Part shown: positions 10,701 through 19,881 of the stretch, piece after piece | Numbering within the stretch: the stretch's first letter is position 1 | Layout of the letters: each line of letters opens with the position of its first letter | Source: Pectinophora gossypiella | Taxonomy: Eukaryota; Arthropoda; Insecta; Lepidoptera; Gelechiidae | Assembly (NCBI RefSeq): GCF_024362695.1 | Contig: NC_065412.1 | Coordinates: forward strand, 4,649,992 to 4,713,991 | Reading direction: 5' to 3' | DNA length: 64,000 nt | Position numbers and translations under genes: made by a program | The notes under the pieces: generated by a model | Database searches by the model: none | Told to the model about the DNA's origin: nothing | The model's input: the letters and a program-made list of their open reading frames with translations, nothing else

Positions 10701-13144
10701 CGAGTAATGCCCGCGACGTTTTATCCGCCGTTCCTGAATCGCACCGCTTAACAGACCCTGTCGATCTCGATAAGGATGAATCTTTGAAAATATTAGGAAT
10801 GCAATGGTTTCCCGCGAGTGATTTATTCAAGTTCACGATCACTCCGTCCGATCGAGTTTGTACAAAACGCAATATGTTGTCCACTATCGCCCGCTTATGG
10901 GACATTTTAGGTCTTGTAGGACCGGTGATTGTTACCGCGAAAATTCTAATAAAGGAGTTGTGCTCGCTCAAGCTCGACTGGGACGACACTCCACCCGACT
11001 ACATAGTCCACGCGTGGGATCGTTTCCAACTGGAGTTACCGCTTCTTTCTAATTTCAATTTCCCGCGACATTTAAATGTATTTTCGCATAGTGATGTGGT
11101 TATTGTAGGATTTAGCGATGCAAGTGAGAAGGCGTACGGGGCTTCTGTTTATTTACATGTTGACAACAATGGTACTCGCTCCACCACCTTGGTGTGTGCG
11201 AAGTCAAAAGTGACCCCAAGTAATCATGTAGTCACCATGCCGCGACTTGAGCTGATGGCAGCGTTACTTCTCGCGAAACTTATCCGATCTGTTGTTGATA
11301 CCTACTCAACCCGCTGTCATATTAGAAATATTTACGCGTTTTCGGATTCAACCATTGCCTTGCATTGGATTAATTCATCCCCGCACAGATTACAGACCTT
11401 TGTCGCGAATAGAGTGTCTAAAATCATCGCTTTGTTACCCGCGAAACACTTTTGTCATATACCGGGAGTGACAAATCCTAGTGATTGTTTATCTCGCGGC
11501 TTGTTGCCTTCGCAACTTATAAATCATTCGCTGTGGTTTACGGGCCCTTCTTGGATGTCAATGGACGAGAAGGACTGGCCCATAACACCGTTCAAGCCGG
11601 ACGCTTCAGTCGACGTTCCTGAGACGAAAGTGATTTCTCTCACATCTACTACCGCGGTAGATGAAACTCCACTGCTGTGTCAACTCGCCGCCCGCTGTTC
11701 CTCTTGGACTAAACTTTCAAGAACGACTGTTTATATTTACCGCTTTTTACATGTTTTACCCCGCTCTGACTTTATTTCCGCAACGGATTTAAACTTCGCT
11801 GAAAATAAAATTTTATCCGCTTTGCAATCCGCTCATTTTAAAGACGAACTTAAAAACATAACCGCTAGTAAACGCTGTCAAAAGAAAATTCAAAAGCTCA
11901 GTCCTTTCATTTCACACGGCCTTATCCGTGTCGGAGGCCGCTTGAAAAACTCGCACCTTTCTTTCGATCAACAACATCCCATTTTATTACCACGGAAAGA
12001 TCACATAGTTGATCTAATTGTCGATCATTATCATCGCAAGCACTGTCACGCCGGCCCGAACTTGTTGTACAGTTTACTTAGACAGCAGTACTGGATTATT
12101 ACCGGGCGCCGCACTATTCGTACACGGATAGACAAATGTAACTTTTGTTTCCGCACTTGTCCAAAACCCACGTTTCCTATTATGTCCGATTTACCATCTG
12201 TCCGCACTCAGGTGGTTCCGAAGGCTTTCATACATACAGGATGTGACTATGCCGGACCGCTAAGTATTACGCTAAAGCGTGGACGTGGTATACACAGTCA
12301 AAAAGCGTACATTTGTCTGTTTGTGTGCATTACCACCCGCGCGATTCATATAGAATTAGCATCCGATCTAAGTACCGCTACTTTTATCGCTGCATTCAAA
12401 CGTTTTATTTCCCGCCGTGGTCCCATTTCAGTTTTACATTCGGACAATGGTACCAATTTTGTTGGTGCAAAATCATTTTGTACCGAACTTTTTAACTTTA
12501 TAACTTCAGATAGTTACTGCCGCGCTTTAGTTTACGAACTTTCCGATTATAAAATCGAATTTAAAAATATTCCACCGAATTCACCGCACTTTGGTTCTTG
12601 GGAACCTCTAATTAAAACGGTTAAAACGCACCTGTTTAGGGTGATAGGATCACAAATCCTCACTCTAGAGGAAATGAACACTGTCTTGTGTCAAATAGAA
12701 AACATTGTTAACTCGCGCCCACTATGTAGTACATTGTCACAAGATCCAAGTGAACCGCTCGCTATAACTCCCGCGCATTTCTTAACACTAACCCCGCTTA
12801 AGTTTTTACCAGCGGCCCCAGTCGACGACAAGCCTTTGCATCTATTAGACAGATATCAGCTGTTAGACAAACTAGTTCAGTCTTTTTGGGACAAGTGGTC
12901 CCTAGAATATTTAAACACGCTTCAATCGCGACAGAAATGGAATTTTCCTGTTTCCAATATTAAACTTGGTACTGTCGTTCTTGTCATTCAAGACAACAAG
13001 GTTCCGCCTTTGCAGTGGGAGTTAGGCATTGTTACCGATGTACATCCTGGTAAAGATAATGTTATCAGGGTTGCTACGATTAAAACTTCTAAGGGTAGTT
13101 TCAAACGGCCGATTGTTAGGTTGTGCCCTTTACCCACACAGTAG
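7781..13144 (+). CDS. BEL/Pao gag-pol polyprotein
   Basis: This single frame encodes the capsid-like protein, protease, reverse transcriptase, RNase H and integrase of a BEL/Pao retrotransposon. I chose the Met at 7781, which begins MAPPTEKDFRKK. An in-frame upstream alternative at 7706 starts with GTG-like context and adds an unlikely 25-residue hydrophobic leader. In order there are: a DUF1759-type gag region; three Cys/His clusters around 8785-8970; a retropepsin-like site at 9368 that reads DPGS instead of D(S/T)G; reverse transcriptase with YIDD at 10592-10603; an RNase H region with FSDASEKAYGAS; an H2C2 zinc-finger integrase start (HYHRKHCHAG); an integrase core with HSDNGTNF (Asp codon 12443) and a Glu at 12602; and a DUF5641-like C-terminus. 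No stop or frameshift interrupts it. Confidence 0.95.
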   Translation: MAPPTEKDFRKKIYILESRRDAYYARMQRIYDSRPSISKVESCDLFLSQCETIDDIRKEFMATINDINSLNMELDPEFIPDFNSWSGFEDIYCAIRHTKNVLNRNVKQDEQPRSCYAKLPPIEIPDFNGNPAQWSLFYETFKSTVHSNMSLSKSEKLYYLLGRLKGPAQLVFSGISPTADNYECIWNALVTKYQDKRFLANVFLDNIFDSKALPNPATASQLETFIDKFAASVAALKQLNIVGLSDYIFIYLALKRLDRDTAKAFEMFVRDTDIPTYDQFIDFMKGQVKIIQRTNNTATSSKVVQKDVVKPKMVSPPKITHTYISATSHNNSDSVCSLCNANHEHIYNCKAFLDMSPANRHTFIMENKYCTNCLSSKHKWTACKSTSSCRNCGYRHHTLIHLSKTAYVNEDRKLSRTPLVKPQVDKPQQVSSTPQDAESPHHADRHATTSCMPVSLPQRPQPHNHVSSPAPAHSVDVPIAGSVSYLSADNPRANFNSQNPPLSTSVVLGTACVYVRDRYDNLVLCRCIIDPGSQNNFITASCCRKLGLNIEQLNRKTIIKGLGDHSSTARGKTHLTFHSRVNAEQSYSMDTLVLNTITEKLPTVPINISSCDYLKTIPLADDNFSSPSDIEILIGAKLFVDILLPDKIVGPPYCPSAFSTTLGYIVMGDAQVDTEPVSSVSYFATGESIHDDLEKFFELEDLKDKPVLSHDDRECESFYQSTTLRDGSGRFTVGLPFKENPNLLGDSLKTARNRFLSLERKFQKNPHFKARYDEVIREYLDKGYLLEILEPKTNSEGFVLPHHGVLREDKSSSKLRIVLNASEKTSSGTSLNDILHTGPALQSDLFNILLNFRLFGTAVTADIRQMYLQILTREQDQPYQQIIYRFDPREPLRFFAFNRVCFGLRSSPFLAIRTIHELAHQEKERFPLAATLAFRDLYIDDIASSFATTDEAVTAAQQLIDMFSAGCFEMVKWSSNARDVLSAVPESHRLTDPVDLDKDESLKILGMQWFPASDLFKFTITPSDRVCTKRNMLSTIARLWDILGLVGPVIVTAKILIKELCSLKLDWDDTPPDYIVHAWDRFQLELPLLSNFNFPRHLNVFSHSDVVIVGFSDASEKAYGASVYLHVDNNGTRSTTLVCAKSKVTPSNHVVTMPRLELMAALLLAKLIRSVVDTYSTRCHIRNIYAFSDSTIALHWINSSPHRLQTFVANRVSKIIALLPAKHFCHIPGVTNPSDCLSRGLLPSQLINHSLWFTGPSWMSMDEKDWPITPFKPDASVDVPETKVISLTSTTAVDETPLLCQLAARCSSWTKLSRTTVYIYRFLHVLPRSDFISATDLNFAENKILSALQSAHFKDELKNITASKRCQKKIQKLSPFISHGLIRVGGRLKNSHLSFDQQHPILLPRKDHIVDLIVDHYHRKHCHAGPNLLYSLLRQQYWIITGRRTIRTRIDKCNFCFRTCPKPTFPIMSDLPSVRTQVVPKAFIHTGCDYAGPLSITLKRGRGIHSQKAYICLFVCITTRAIHIELASDLSTATFIAAFKRFISRRGPISVLHSDNGTNFVGAKSFCTELFNFITSDSYCRALVYELSDYKIEFKNIPPNSPHFGSWEPLIKTVKTHLFRVIGSQILTLEEMNTVLCQIENIVNSRPLCSTLSQDPSEPLAITPAHFLTLTPLKFLPAAPVDDKPLHLLDRYQLLDKLVQSFWDKWSLEYLNTLQSRQKWNFPVSNIKLGTVVLVIQDNKVPPLQWELGIVTDVHPGKDNVIRVATIKTSKGSFKRPIVRLCPLPTQ

Positions 13145-13297
13145 TTTTAGTTTATTTTTTATTACCGCAGACACTAATTATGCTGCGTTTAGGATAGTAG
13201 TTATAAGTGTTTCTTATTTTATTTTTTTATTTTATTTTCGCATTCGCGTTTTTTACGCTAATTTTCTTTGAAAGTTCACCCTTTCAAGGCGGGGTGT

Positions 13298-13708
13298 GTA
13301 GTAACGCCCATTATTAGCGTTAGTTATTTTTAACGTTATCGCATTATTTTTTACCTGTGGTATCACTACTGCAGCGCCCTCTGGCGAGCCACTTAATTTT
13401 TGGTTGCCAATTTTCAAAATGGCTACAATCCGCGCCTTCTAACTTCTCCGCACCCCGCAATTTTGTTTTTGTTTAAACCGCTGACGTTATTCAACCCCTT
13501 GTGCCACAAACACACCTATTGTACACACAACAACTCAAAAATACATCATAACACTTCAAACATTCGAAAAGTGGTGAGTGATAGTTTTAGTTCCCGCGCG
13601 AACCCCTTGGTAAGTGATTTTACTTTTTGTAAACACTATTTTCATTATTATATTCCCGCCTAGCCTACGCTCAACGGCCACCAGGGGAAGCTGGTGCCCG
13701 GCGTAGCT
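13298..13708 (+). repeat. 3' LTR of BEL/Pao element
   Basis: Identical in length (411 bp) and, by eye, in sequence to the 5' LTR. It is preceded by GGCGGGGTGT, the likely polypurine tract, and followed by the AAGGC target duplication. Confidence 0.9.
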
Positions 13709-13713
13709 AAGGC

Positions 13714-14787
13714 GGAAGACCTTAGCACAGTAGGCGTTTAATTGGAGCTTGTAACCCGAGCCTTTTAAAGTCTACCCACTAGTTTTCTTCACTGGCAGGA
13801 CAATTGAACTGTCGTTTCGAATTACTCAAGGAATTAACGTCGTAAAACAAATTGGAATGGTTCGAGTTAAACGGTAGTTGTTCCGCGTCGCATGGTCGAG
13901 ACAATAGTTCGGTTTGAGATATAGAAACTCCATGATGCAAATCTCCGTGACGGCCGTTCAAGCGTGCCAGTATCATCTCATGTTTATTTATCTCTCTGGG
14001 CCTAAATCATAATGGACTATAAAATATACATAGAGCGAGATATATTCCATAATCTAACTTATGCCTTAAAATCTGAGGCAAGTAGAACTAAACCGCAAAA
14101 TGAATTAATATCTGCAATAAAAAAAAAAAAATATTAGGTATTAGTTTGCTTGCGATCACGCAAAATACGTGGAAATAGGTAGCAATTTTATACATTACAA
14201 TAAAATAAACATCACCCTATGTATCTTTAGGTTTATCTCATTATGTTGATGCAGACATAGTCGCTTGTAACAGCTAGTTATAAATATACTATTTAGTTTT
14301 TTATCGCTATCGATAAATCCTCGTACACAATTACCGACTCATCTCCAATATTTTTTTTATACACGCTAAGATATGTAAAGTTCGATAGCACTTTATTAAA
14401 CCAGTTAAACGTAGTAACAATGCACACGTGATCGGTTATATGCCTATATCTGAACATTAATTTCCCTGCAAAGCCTTTATCTACTAACCATAGAGCGCCC
14501 GGTTGATTAATGATGCCACAATAGGCAGTTCAGGAATGGTACCACACCGTACCGACCCTATTTTTTGCTCTTTCGTCTTCAGTTCACGTCACGTGACTTT
14601 CTTATTTGAAAGCTTTTAACTTCCAATAAACCGCATTCTATTGAATTTTTAAAAATGGATTTCAAAACAAATGAAAGTCGACTTAGAGATTTATGAAGTC
14701 CCCAATATCATAAATTAAGGGCGAGGGGCTCGTGTGACATCCAGACTTTTAAAGAACTATGGCTATGTTTACACTCATCTTTCTGCT
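13714..14787. other. Intergenic stretch without a recognisable gene
   Basis: No exon or RNA gene was recognised. The short minus-strand frame at 13779-13976 has no motif. Confidence 0.4.
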
Positions 14788-14789
14788 AT

Positions 14790-15006
14790 AGGCACACACC
14801 GGACACTTCATACAAAACACCTCGTTTTACACAGACACTACACATTGAAGTTATCGTACACGTGCATCTGTGTATGTAACGTGACATGGTGAGACGCCTA
14901 TACTATTGAAGACTAAAGTAAGACCGAGAGGGGTGAGGTAAACCTAGCTCAGCTGGTGGGGAGCGGAGAGTTGCCGACTTGCCGTTGTATACGTAGTATT
15001 ACTTCC
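14790..15006 (+). repeat. Dispersed repeat family D, copy 1
   Basis: It shares CCGGACACTTCATACAAA, then (T)TATCGTACACG(T/C)(G/A)CATCTGTGT, then GGTAAACCTAGCTCAG, then GAGAGTTGCCG and TACGTA...AGTATTA with an inverted copy at 20971-21150. Partial copies lie near 20740-20880 and 21531-21556. Terminal repeats are not resolved, so the class is unknown. Confidence 0.6.
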
Positions 15007-15460
15007 ATAATTCTACTCGTATACTGGTAAGGTACCTATACCTAATACACTTATTTGATTGACAATATAGCGATGTTATAATATACGTATATATATCTAG
15101 TTTATTTAGGTACAATCTTTACTGAACCATAATAGGTTTCACAAACTGTAACAAAAATATATTTTTTTTCAGTAGATAGTAAACTGATTTCTTTGATCAA
15201 AATTGTAATTTGTTCAGCACATCACGCAGCCACATTGGAATGCACCGCACGAATAAAGGGTGCATATTTGAGTATCATCCTCATAAAATACTTTTTGGCT
15301 TGACGTTTAGTTATATTTGTGGATTATCATGGATTACCTGCCGTGGGGTGTCTGACGGATTTTTCCTATACCTACTGCCCCTACTGCCTTACCAATAAAA
15401 ATAAACAAGCGGTGAACGTGTGTACTTAAAAGTATTTGAGAACGAAGCATAGATCCGTCG

Positions 15461-15680
15461 AATAGGCTACTTGACAACCTAGTCAACTTTTTACGAAACG
15501 TCAAAACGAAAGTTTTCTTTGGAGTTGTAATGGGCATAATGTCCTGTGACGTCATCAGTAAAAGCGGTCAAACGTCGTACTCATTGTTATTTAAATCATT
15601 AATAAAATTCAAAAATAAGTCGAAAAGAACCTAAAATGAGATTGATTTTTGATCTTAGACTGGGTTCTTATTTATCTTTG
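15461..15680 (+). repeat. MITE-like repeat, TGACGTCA-bearing subfamily, copy 2
   Basis: It matches 4131-4330 block by block, including GGCTACTTGACAACCTA, GTTTTCTTTGGA, GTCCTGTGACGTCATCA and CTTAGACTGG. The TGACGTCA palindrome is at 15547-15554. Confidence 0.6.
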
Positions 15681-17385
15681 ACGCAGTCAACTATCTTTGA
15701 CGCACTCTATTATTTGATGATTGAATTAAATTTTACTTGGCTGTCAAATATTTTTCAGTTGTTTTTTTATTGGTAAGCCGTAAGGCGCCATAATGTGAGT
15801 CATGTACAAACATTTATAAGTAAGTATGTACTGACAAAGACTTGACTTTTTTCCTTGGACTTGTATTATACATAGGCAAAAGCACTAGAAACTATACGGT
15901 CTTACTTGAAAATATACACTCTCTGTTATTTACTATATTCAACACACCCACAAACTGTTTTTTACAGTACAGTTCTTTTAGTATAATTTTCTACAGTACT
16001 TATCTACAAATTGCATTGTTGCGTTGTTTGGTTGATTGTTCCTTCCTTTAAACAAATTGTTCCAACTTTTTTAATTTTTTAATTACTTTTTTAATTATAA
16101 ATTGCACATACAAGCAAGTACGTACCTATCGTTTATAACATCCCTTGTGTATTCTGATTTTTGTGACAAAAAACCAACATGACACCCGCATTTTGATGTC
16201 ATGCTATGATCCCTAGTAGGGTGACTAGCCCCCTAACGTCCTGGATTATCCATAACTGCCCTTGTTTTACGACCTGCCTCAGTCCACCCATACAAAAAAA
16301 AAAAAATAATAATAAAGTTTATTTAGGTAAAATCTACGACACACATATACATTTACAACATTAAAATATACACACATTAACATTAATATTTAAGTAGTTG
16401 GAAAACATAAAGGTATATGGTAAAGGTATATACACGCATTGTATCGGTTAGGGTTTCGTGCACAGAGCTATAATTTAAAAATGCATGTATGGTAGATAAT
16501 ATATACCTATCCCTACACCCGTTTTACTAGAACATTATTTATATTATGGAGCAGTACGGAACTGGTGCTGTATGGATATACTTGAGCGATATAGAAAGTT
16601 GTAAACGAAGGTGTTGGTAGAAGATAGTTATTAATGTGAAAGTACCTAACTCTATCTGCCTATTACCTTTACGCGCTTAAAGCTGAAGCGATTTAGATAA
16701 AATTTGATATAAAGATAGTTTGAGGCCTAAGGAAGAATGTAGGATCAATCGCACATATCACTCCCTAAGGAGATGAATAGGGATTGGAAAAAACGTGTCG
16801 CGCGCGATAACCGAAACCCATGCAGACGAAATTGCAAGCTAGTTCATTATAAATACTTATAAGTATTATATCATTTGATACTATCAGACGTAGTCAGAGA
16901 TACTATCACACGGTAATACCTCCATAAGTGACGGTTTTTTTAGTCTTTCTACTTTTGCCATTTGCCATGTACCTAGTTAAGAGTATTTTGTAAATATTTC
17001 CTATTATATTAATGCAATAAAGTATATTTGTATTGTATTTTATTGTAGGTACGTGTATCACTGAGGGAGGCTCTTTTTTTTACCCTCAAGCAAATCCAAA
17101 ACTATTCTATTCATTACAAAGCACAAATGTATATGAATTGTAAGTAACACATTAAGAAATAGGCCGCCATATAAGTGCCAGCCGCGTGCCTGAATTGAAT
17201 TCGTGCGTGGCACCCACAAGCATATCAAATTCATCTTCTGCCGAGATAACAACCATTAAAGGATCCAATATGACAATGACTCATTATTAGCTATTATTTA
17301 AGTATTGTAATCATTATACCTATTTAGACACATAATCTGTCCAGACAACACGCAACTTACCTGCATGATAGTGTAACTACTGATT
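15681..17385. other. Intergenic stretch with a poly(A)/AAT tract
   Basis: A poly(A) run followed by AATAATAATAAAG lies at 16293-16318 and may be the tail of an old retroposon. No coding exon was recognised. Confidence 0.4.
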
Positions 17386-17582
17386 CCCAATTTATGAGTT
17401 TGAATTCCTGTTTAGATCATAGATATTTAATATTACGGTTTCCACGATTTATGCCAGGTTAGTGGCAATAGGCTCGACCCTTGTTGCATGGGACTCAAAC
17501 ATAGCTGACAAGGAATGGATGTGTACAAACACCTATGCCTTCGCCTTTGGAGATACAAGCGCGTTGCTATGTTATGTTATGT
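17386..17582 (+). repeat. SINE-like retroposon with TTATG tail
   Basis: The left part, GATTCCCAATTTATGAGTTT, resembles a decayed tRNA-like region. The body contains GGCTCGACCCTTGTTGCATGG, and the right end is the repeated tail ATGTTATGTTATGT. The tail type matches the reverse-oriented SINE at 33422-33660. The left boundary is approximate. Confidence 0.5.
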
Positions 17583-18521
17583 AATACGTACATTAAAGCA
17601 CAAACGAAGTTAGTAGCCCATCGCCTATAAAATGGATGCTCTATAATTTTAAGCTAAGCTTGGCATCTCCCTTGTAGTTAGAATTTTACTTTATTTTATT
17701 AGTAATGTAATGTAAATTGATATCCAATTTTGGAGTTAGGCCTCTTCCATGTTTTTCCACTTCTGACGATATTGGGCTATCGACATCCAGTCATATACTG
17801 CGTGCCGTGCGATGTCGTACTTCCTGTAGCCACAGTTGTAGACACAATCTAATATTATTTTATTTTTATTATCTTTGGGAAGCTTGTCGCAACTATTTTT
17901 TTTGTAATCTTGTAAGCTTTTCGAGTTATTTTATTACAATAAACAGATTTTGATTATTTAATGACTTACATCTGCGTTCTGGCAATATGAAGTAATTTGT
18001 CAGATTCTTATCTCTTATAAGGTTCAATATACGTTATAACCAACGAAAGCTATTCGGGACGTGAAATTAATTTTGTTGGGAGTTTCGTGCGTAGATCCAT
18101 CAGTACATACGATCTATGGTTTCTGTATGGGCACGCGCCGACGGGACCAAAATTACAATACGGCCGTTGCCCTGGTAGAGCGAACCGCCCCATGCCCCAA
18201 TTTTTTTTCTATTGTAAAACTGTCACGCACGCAAATCTTCGGAAAAAGTATATATATAATATAAATTAATGTAAAGCTAAGGGTGTGAAACAATAGTAAA
18301 TACGTAATACTTATTATTAGTATCATTGGTGTAAAATCATCGTAAGGCGCGAAAATATTCGAAATCTATGGAAAGCACCCGTGGAAAGGCAGTTTTTAGA
18401 AGCAAATTTTATGAATAAAAGGGAAATATAAAGCTTAGGTAGAATTAATCAAGTAGGTGTAAACACGATCTTGCGTAGAGACAGCGACTGAGGCATTGCC
18501 TTGTTTTATTATAGTATAATT
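17583..18521. other. Intergenic stretch without a recognisable gene
   Basis: Short plus-strand frames at 17717-17953 and 18061-18269 have no recognisable motif. A moderately GC-rich patch at 18100-18200 could not be assigned. Confidence 0.4.
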
Positions 18522-18870
18522 GAGCCGTGGTAGCCCAGTTGGTAGAACGGTTGCCTCTCACTTTGAGGTCACAGGTTCGAATCCAGCACAGGCCTAAACC
18601 AATGATTATCGAATTTGTTTTCAAATTCATGTTTGGATCATAAATGATTACCACGTGCTCAGCGGTGAAGGAAAATATCGTGAGGAAACCCACATTCCTG
18701 AGAAATGCATTTTCGGAGGTAAGTATGTGACCTAACCTGTATTGGGCTGGTTTTCCCTTCGCGGGTTGGAGGGTCAGACAGGCAGTCACTTCTGTAAAAA
18801 ACCGGAGCTGCCAAATCTTCAGAATAGGTAAGCGGACCCTGTGAAAAACGGGATAATGCTTGGGAGGTGT
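18522..18870 (+). repeat. Full-length tRNA-derived SINE
   Basis: The head has an A box (TGGTAGCCCAGTTGG) and a B box (GGTTCGAATCC). The body runs through GTGCTCAGCGGTGAAGGAAA and GAGAAATGCATTTTCGGAGG to AAAAACGGGATAATGCTTGG. The imperfect flanks ATTATAGTATAAT and ATTATAAGATAAT (two mismatches) suggest an older target duplication. A 5'-truncated copy of the same family is at 30601-30799. It should be transcribed by RNA polymerase III if still active. Confidence 0.85.
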
Positions 18871-19299
18871 GCAATTATAAGATAATTGAGAAAATATCTC
18901 GACGACAGTTAGATAAGTCTTACGTACACAGTGGAGCATAGCCGAAGATATAGCTCAACAGCTCTTCTAGTCTTGGATTTCCTAGAGAACCTCTGAACCG
19001 TCCTCAAAGTTTGATTGCCAAAGTTTGCTTCGTTGAACTTCAAATGACTTCAATCTCTATTTATAGAAGCACTATTGATTACTCGTGTGCCTGTTCCATG
19101 CACCCACAATAATAAATTATCCTGACCTAACTTGCAAACAAAGAAACCACCTAATAAACGGAACTTGAATACAGCCGACATAAATTGTGAATGACTCATA
19201 AAATTATATTCGAGAAATAAAAAATGCCTGTTCTTTAACGGATATTAGAGGTTGACAACGTTTCTAGAAGAAATAAAAGGCATTGTATAGTGTTAAAAG

Positions 19300-19502
19300 A
19301 TTCATTCACCCATTTTTTAAGTTTCTGCCAATCACAACCCTATTTCGCCACTCGTGGGAAGCCGGTACAAGATGCATTACATTAGCCAAAACTCCTCCAC
19401 TAACCCGCAATGGAGCAGCGATGTGGAGTATGCTAAATACCCCTTCCGGTTGATTAAGGGGAGGCGTGGGAAGTATATTGGCTGTTTCATGTAATGTGAA
19501 TG
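19300..19502 (+). repeat. 3' fragment of a LINE-like element
   Basis: The segment AATGGAGCAGCGATGTGGAG, TATGCTAAATACCCCTTCCGG, TTGATTAAGGGGAGGCGTGG and TGGCTGTTTCATGTAATG resembles the 3' end of an abundant moth LINE. The opposite-strand frame across it (19306-19542) is probably incidental. Confidence 0.55.
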
Positions 19503-19511
19503 AGAAAGAAC

Positions 19512-19865
19512 TTGCAGCCAGTCCTATCGAAGCGAACAGCAACTAACATTCGAAATTACGTTTACAATATTACTCCTCTACCTTATATTAATAAAAAATA
19601 TCACTTTACCTATGACGTTGGTCTAACAGAAAGTTCGTTAAGTGGGTACTTAGTTCATCTTGCTATGGATGTACCTCTGACTATCTCAATTCGGATATAG
19701 TCGTGAGCTTATGTGACGTTAAAAAACATTAACACAAACACAACACATGCATAGGTAAAACACAGAAATAAGAAGAAATTTTGCAGCCAGTCCTAACGAA
19801 GCGAAGAGCAACTAAACTAAAAAGTTACGTTGCCAATATTGCTTTTCCACCTTATTAATAAACAT
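19512..19865 (+). repeat. Pair of diverged direct repeats before tubulin exon 2
   Basis: A block of about 85 bp at 19512-19600 recurs at 19781-19865. Both copies begin TTGCAGCCAGTCCTA and share CGAAGCGAA(C/G)AGCAACTAA, ATTACGTT, CAATATT and CACCTTATTAATA-like segments. The second copy ends about 16 bp before the exon's splice acceptor. Each copy carries its own TTGCAG, an acceptor-like sequence. Confidence 0.7.
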
Positions 19866-19881
19866 CTGACTTCTTTCACAG

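Larger units (their letters stand above)
7098..13713 (+). mobile_element. Complete BEL/Pao LTR retrotransposon with target duplication
   Basis: The element spans 7103-13708 and is bracketed by AAGGC at 7098-7102 and 13709-13713, a 5-bp duplication typical of BEL/Pao integration. The two LTRs are each 411 bp and appear identical. A putative primer-binding site starts with TGGTGCC at 7522, and a G-rich polypurine-like tract lies at 13288-13294 before the 3' LTR. One uninterrupted gag-pol frame fills the interior. No env-like frame is present. Identical LTRs and an intact frame indicate a very recent insertion. It lies between intergenic SINEs and the tubulin gene, in the same orientation as tubulin. 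Confidence 0.95.

Noticed and set aside
14886..14895. ATG|GTGAGA as the missing tubulin start exon
   Set aside because: It lies inside dispersed repeat family D, so the donor-like match is probably chance.
18522..18600. Possible tRNA gene
   Set aside because: A and B boxes are present but the cloverleaf continues into a SINE body.
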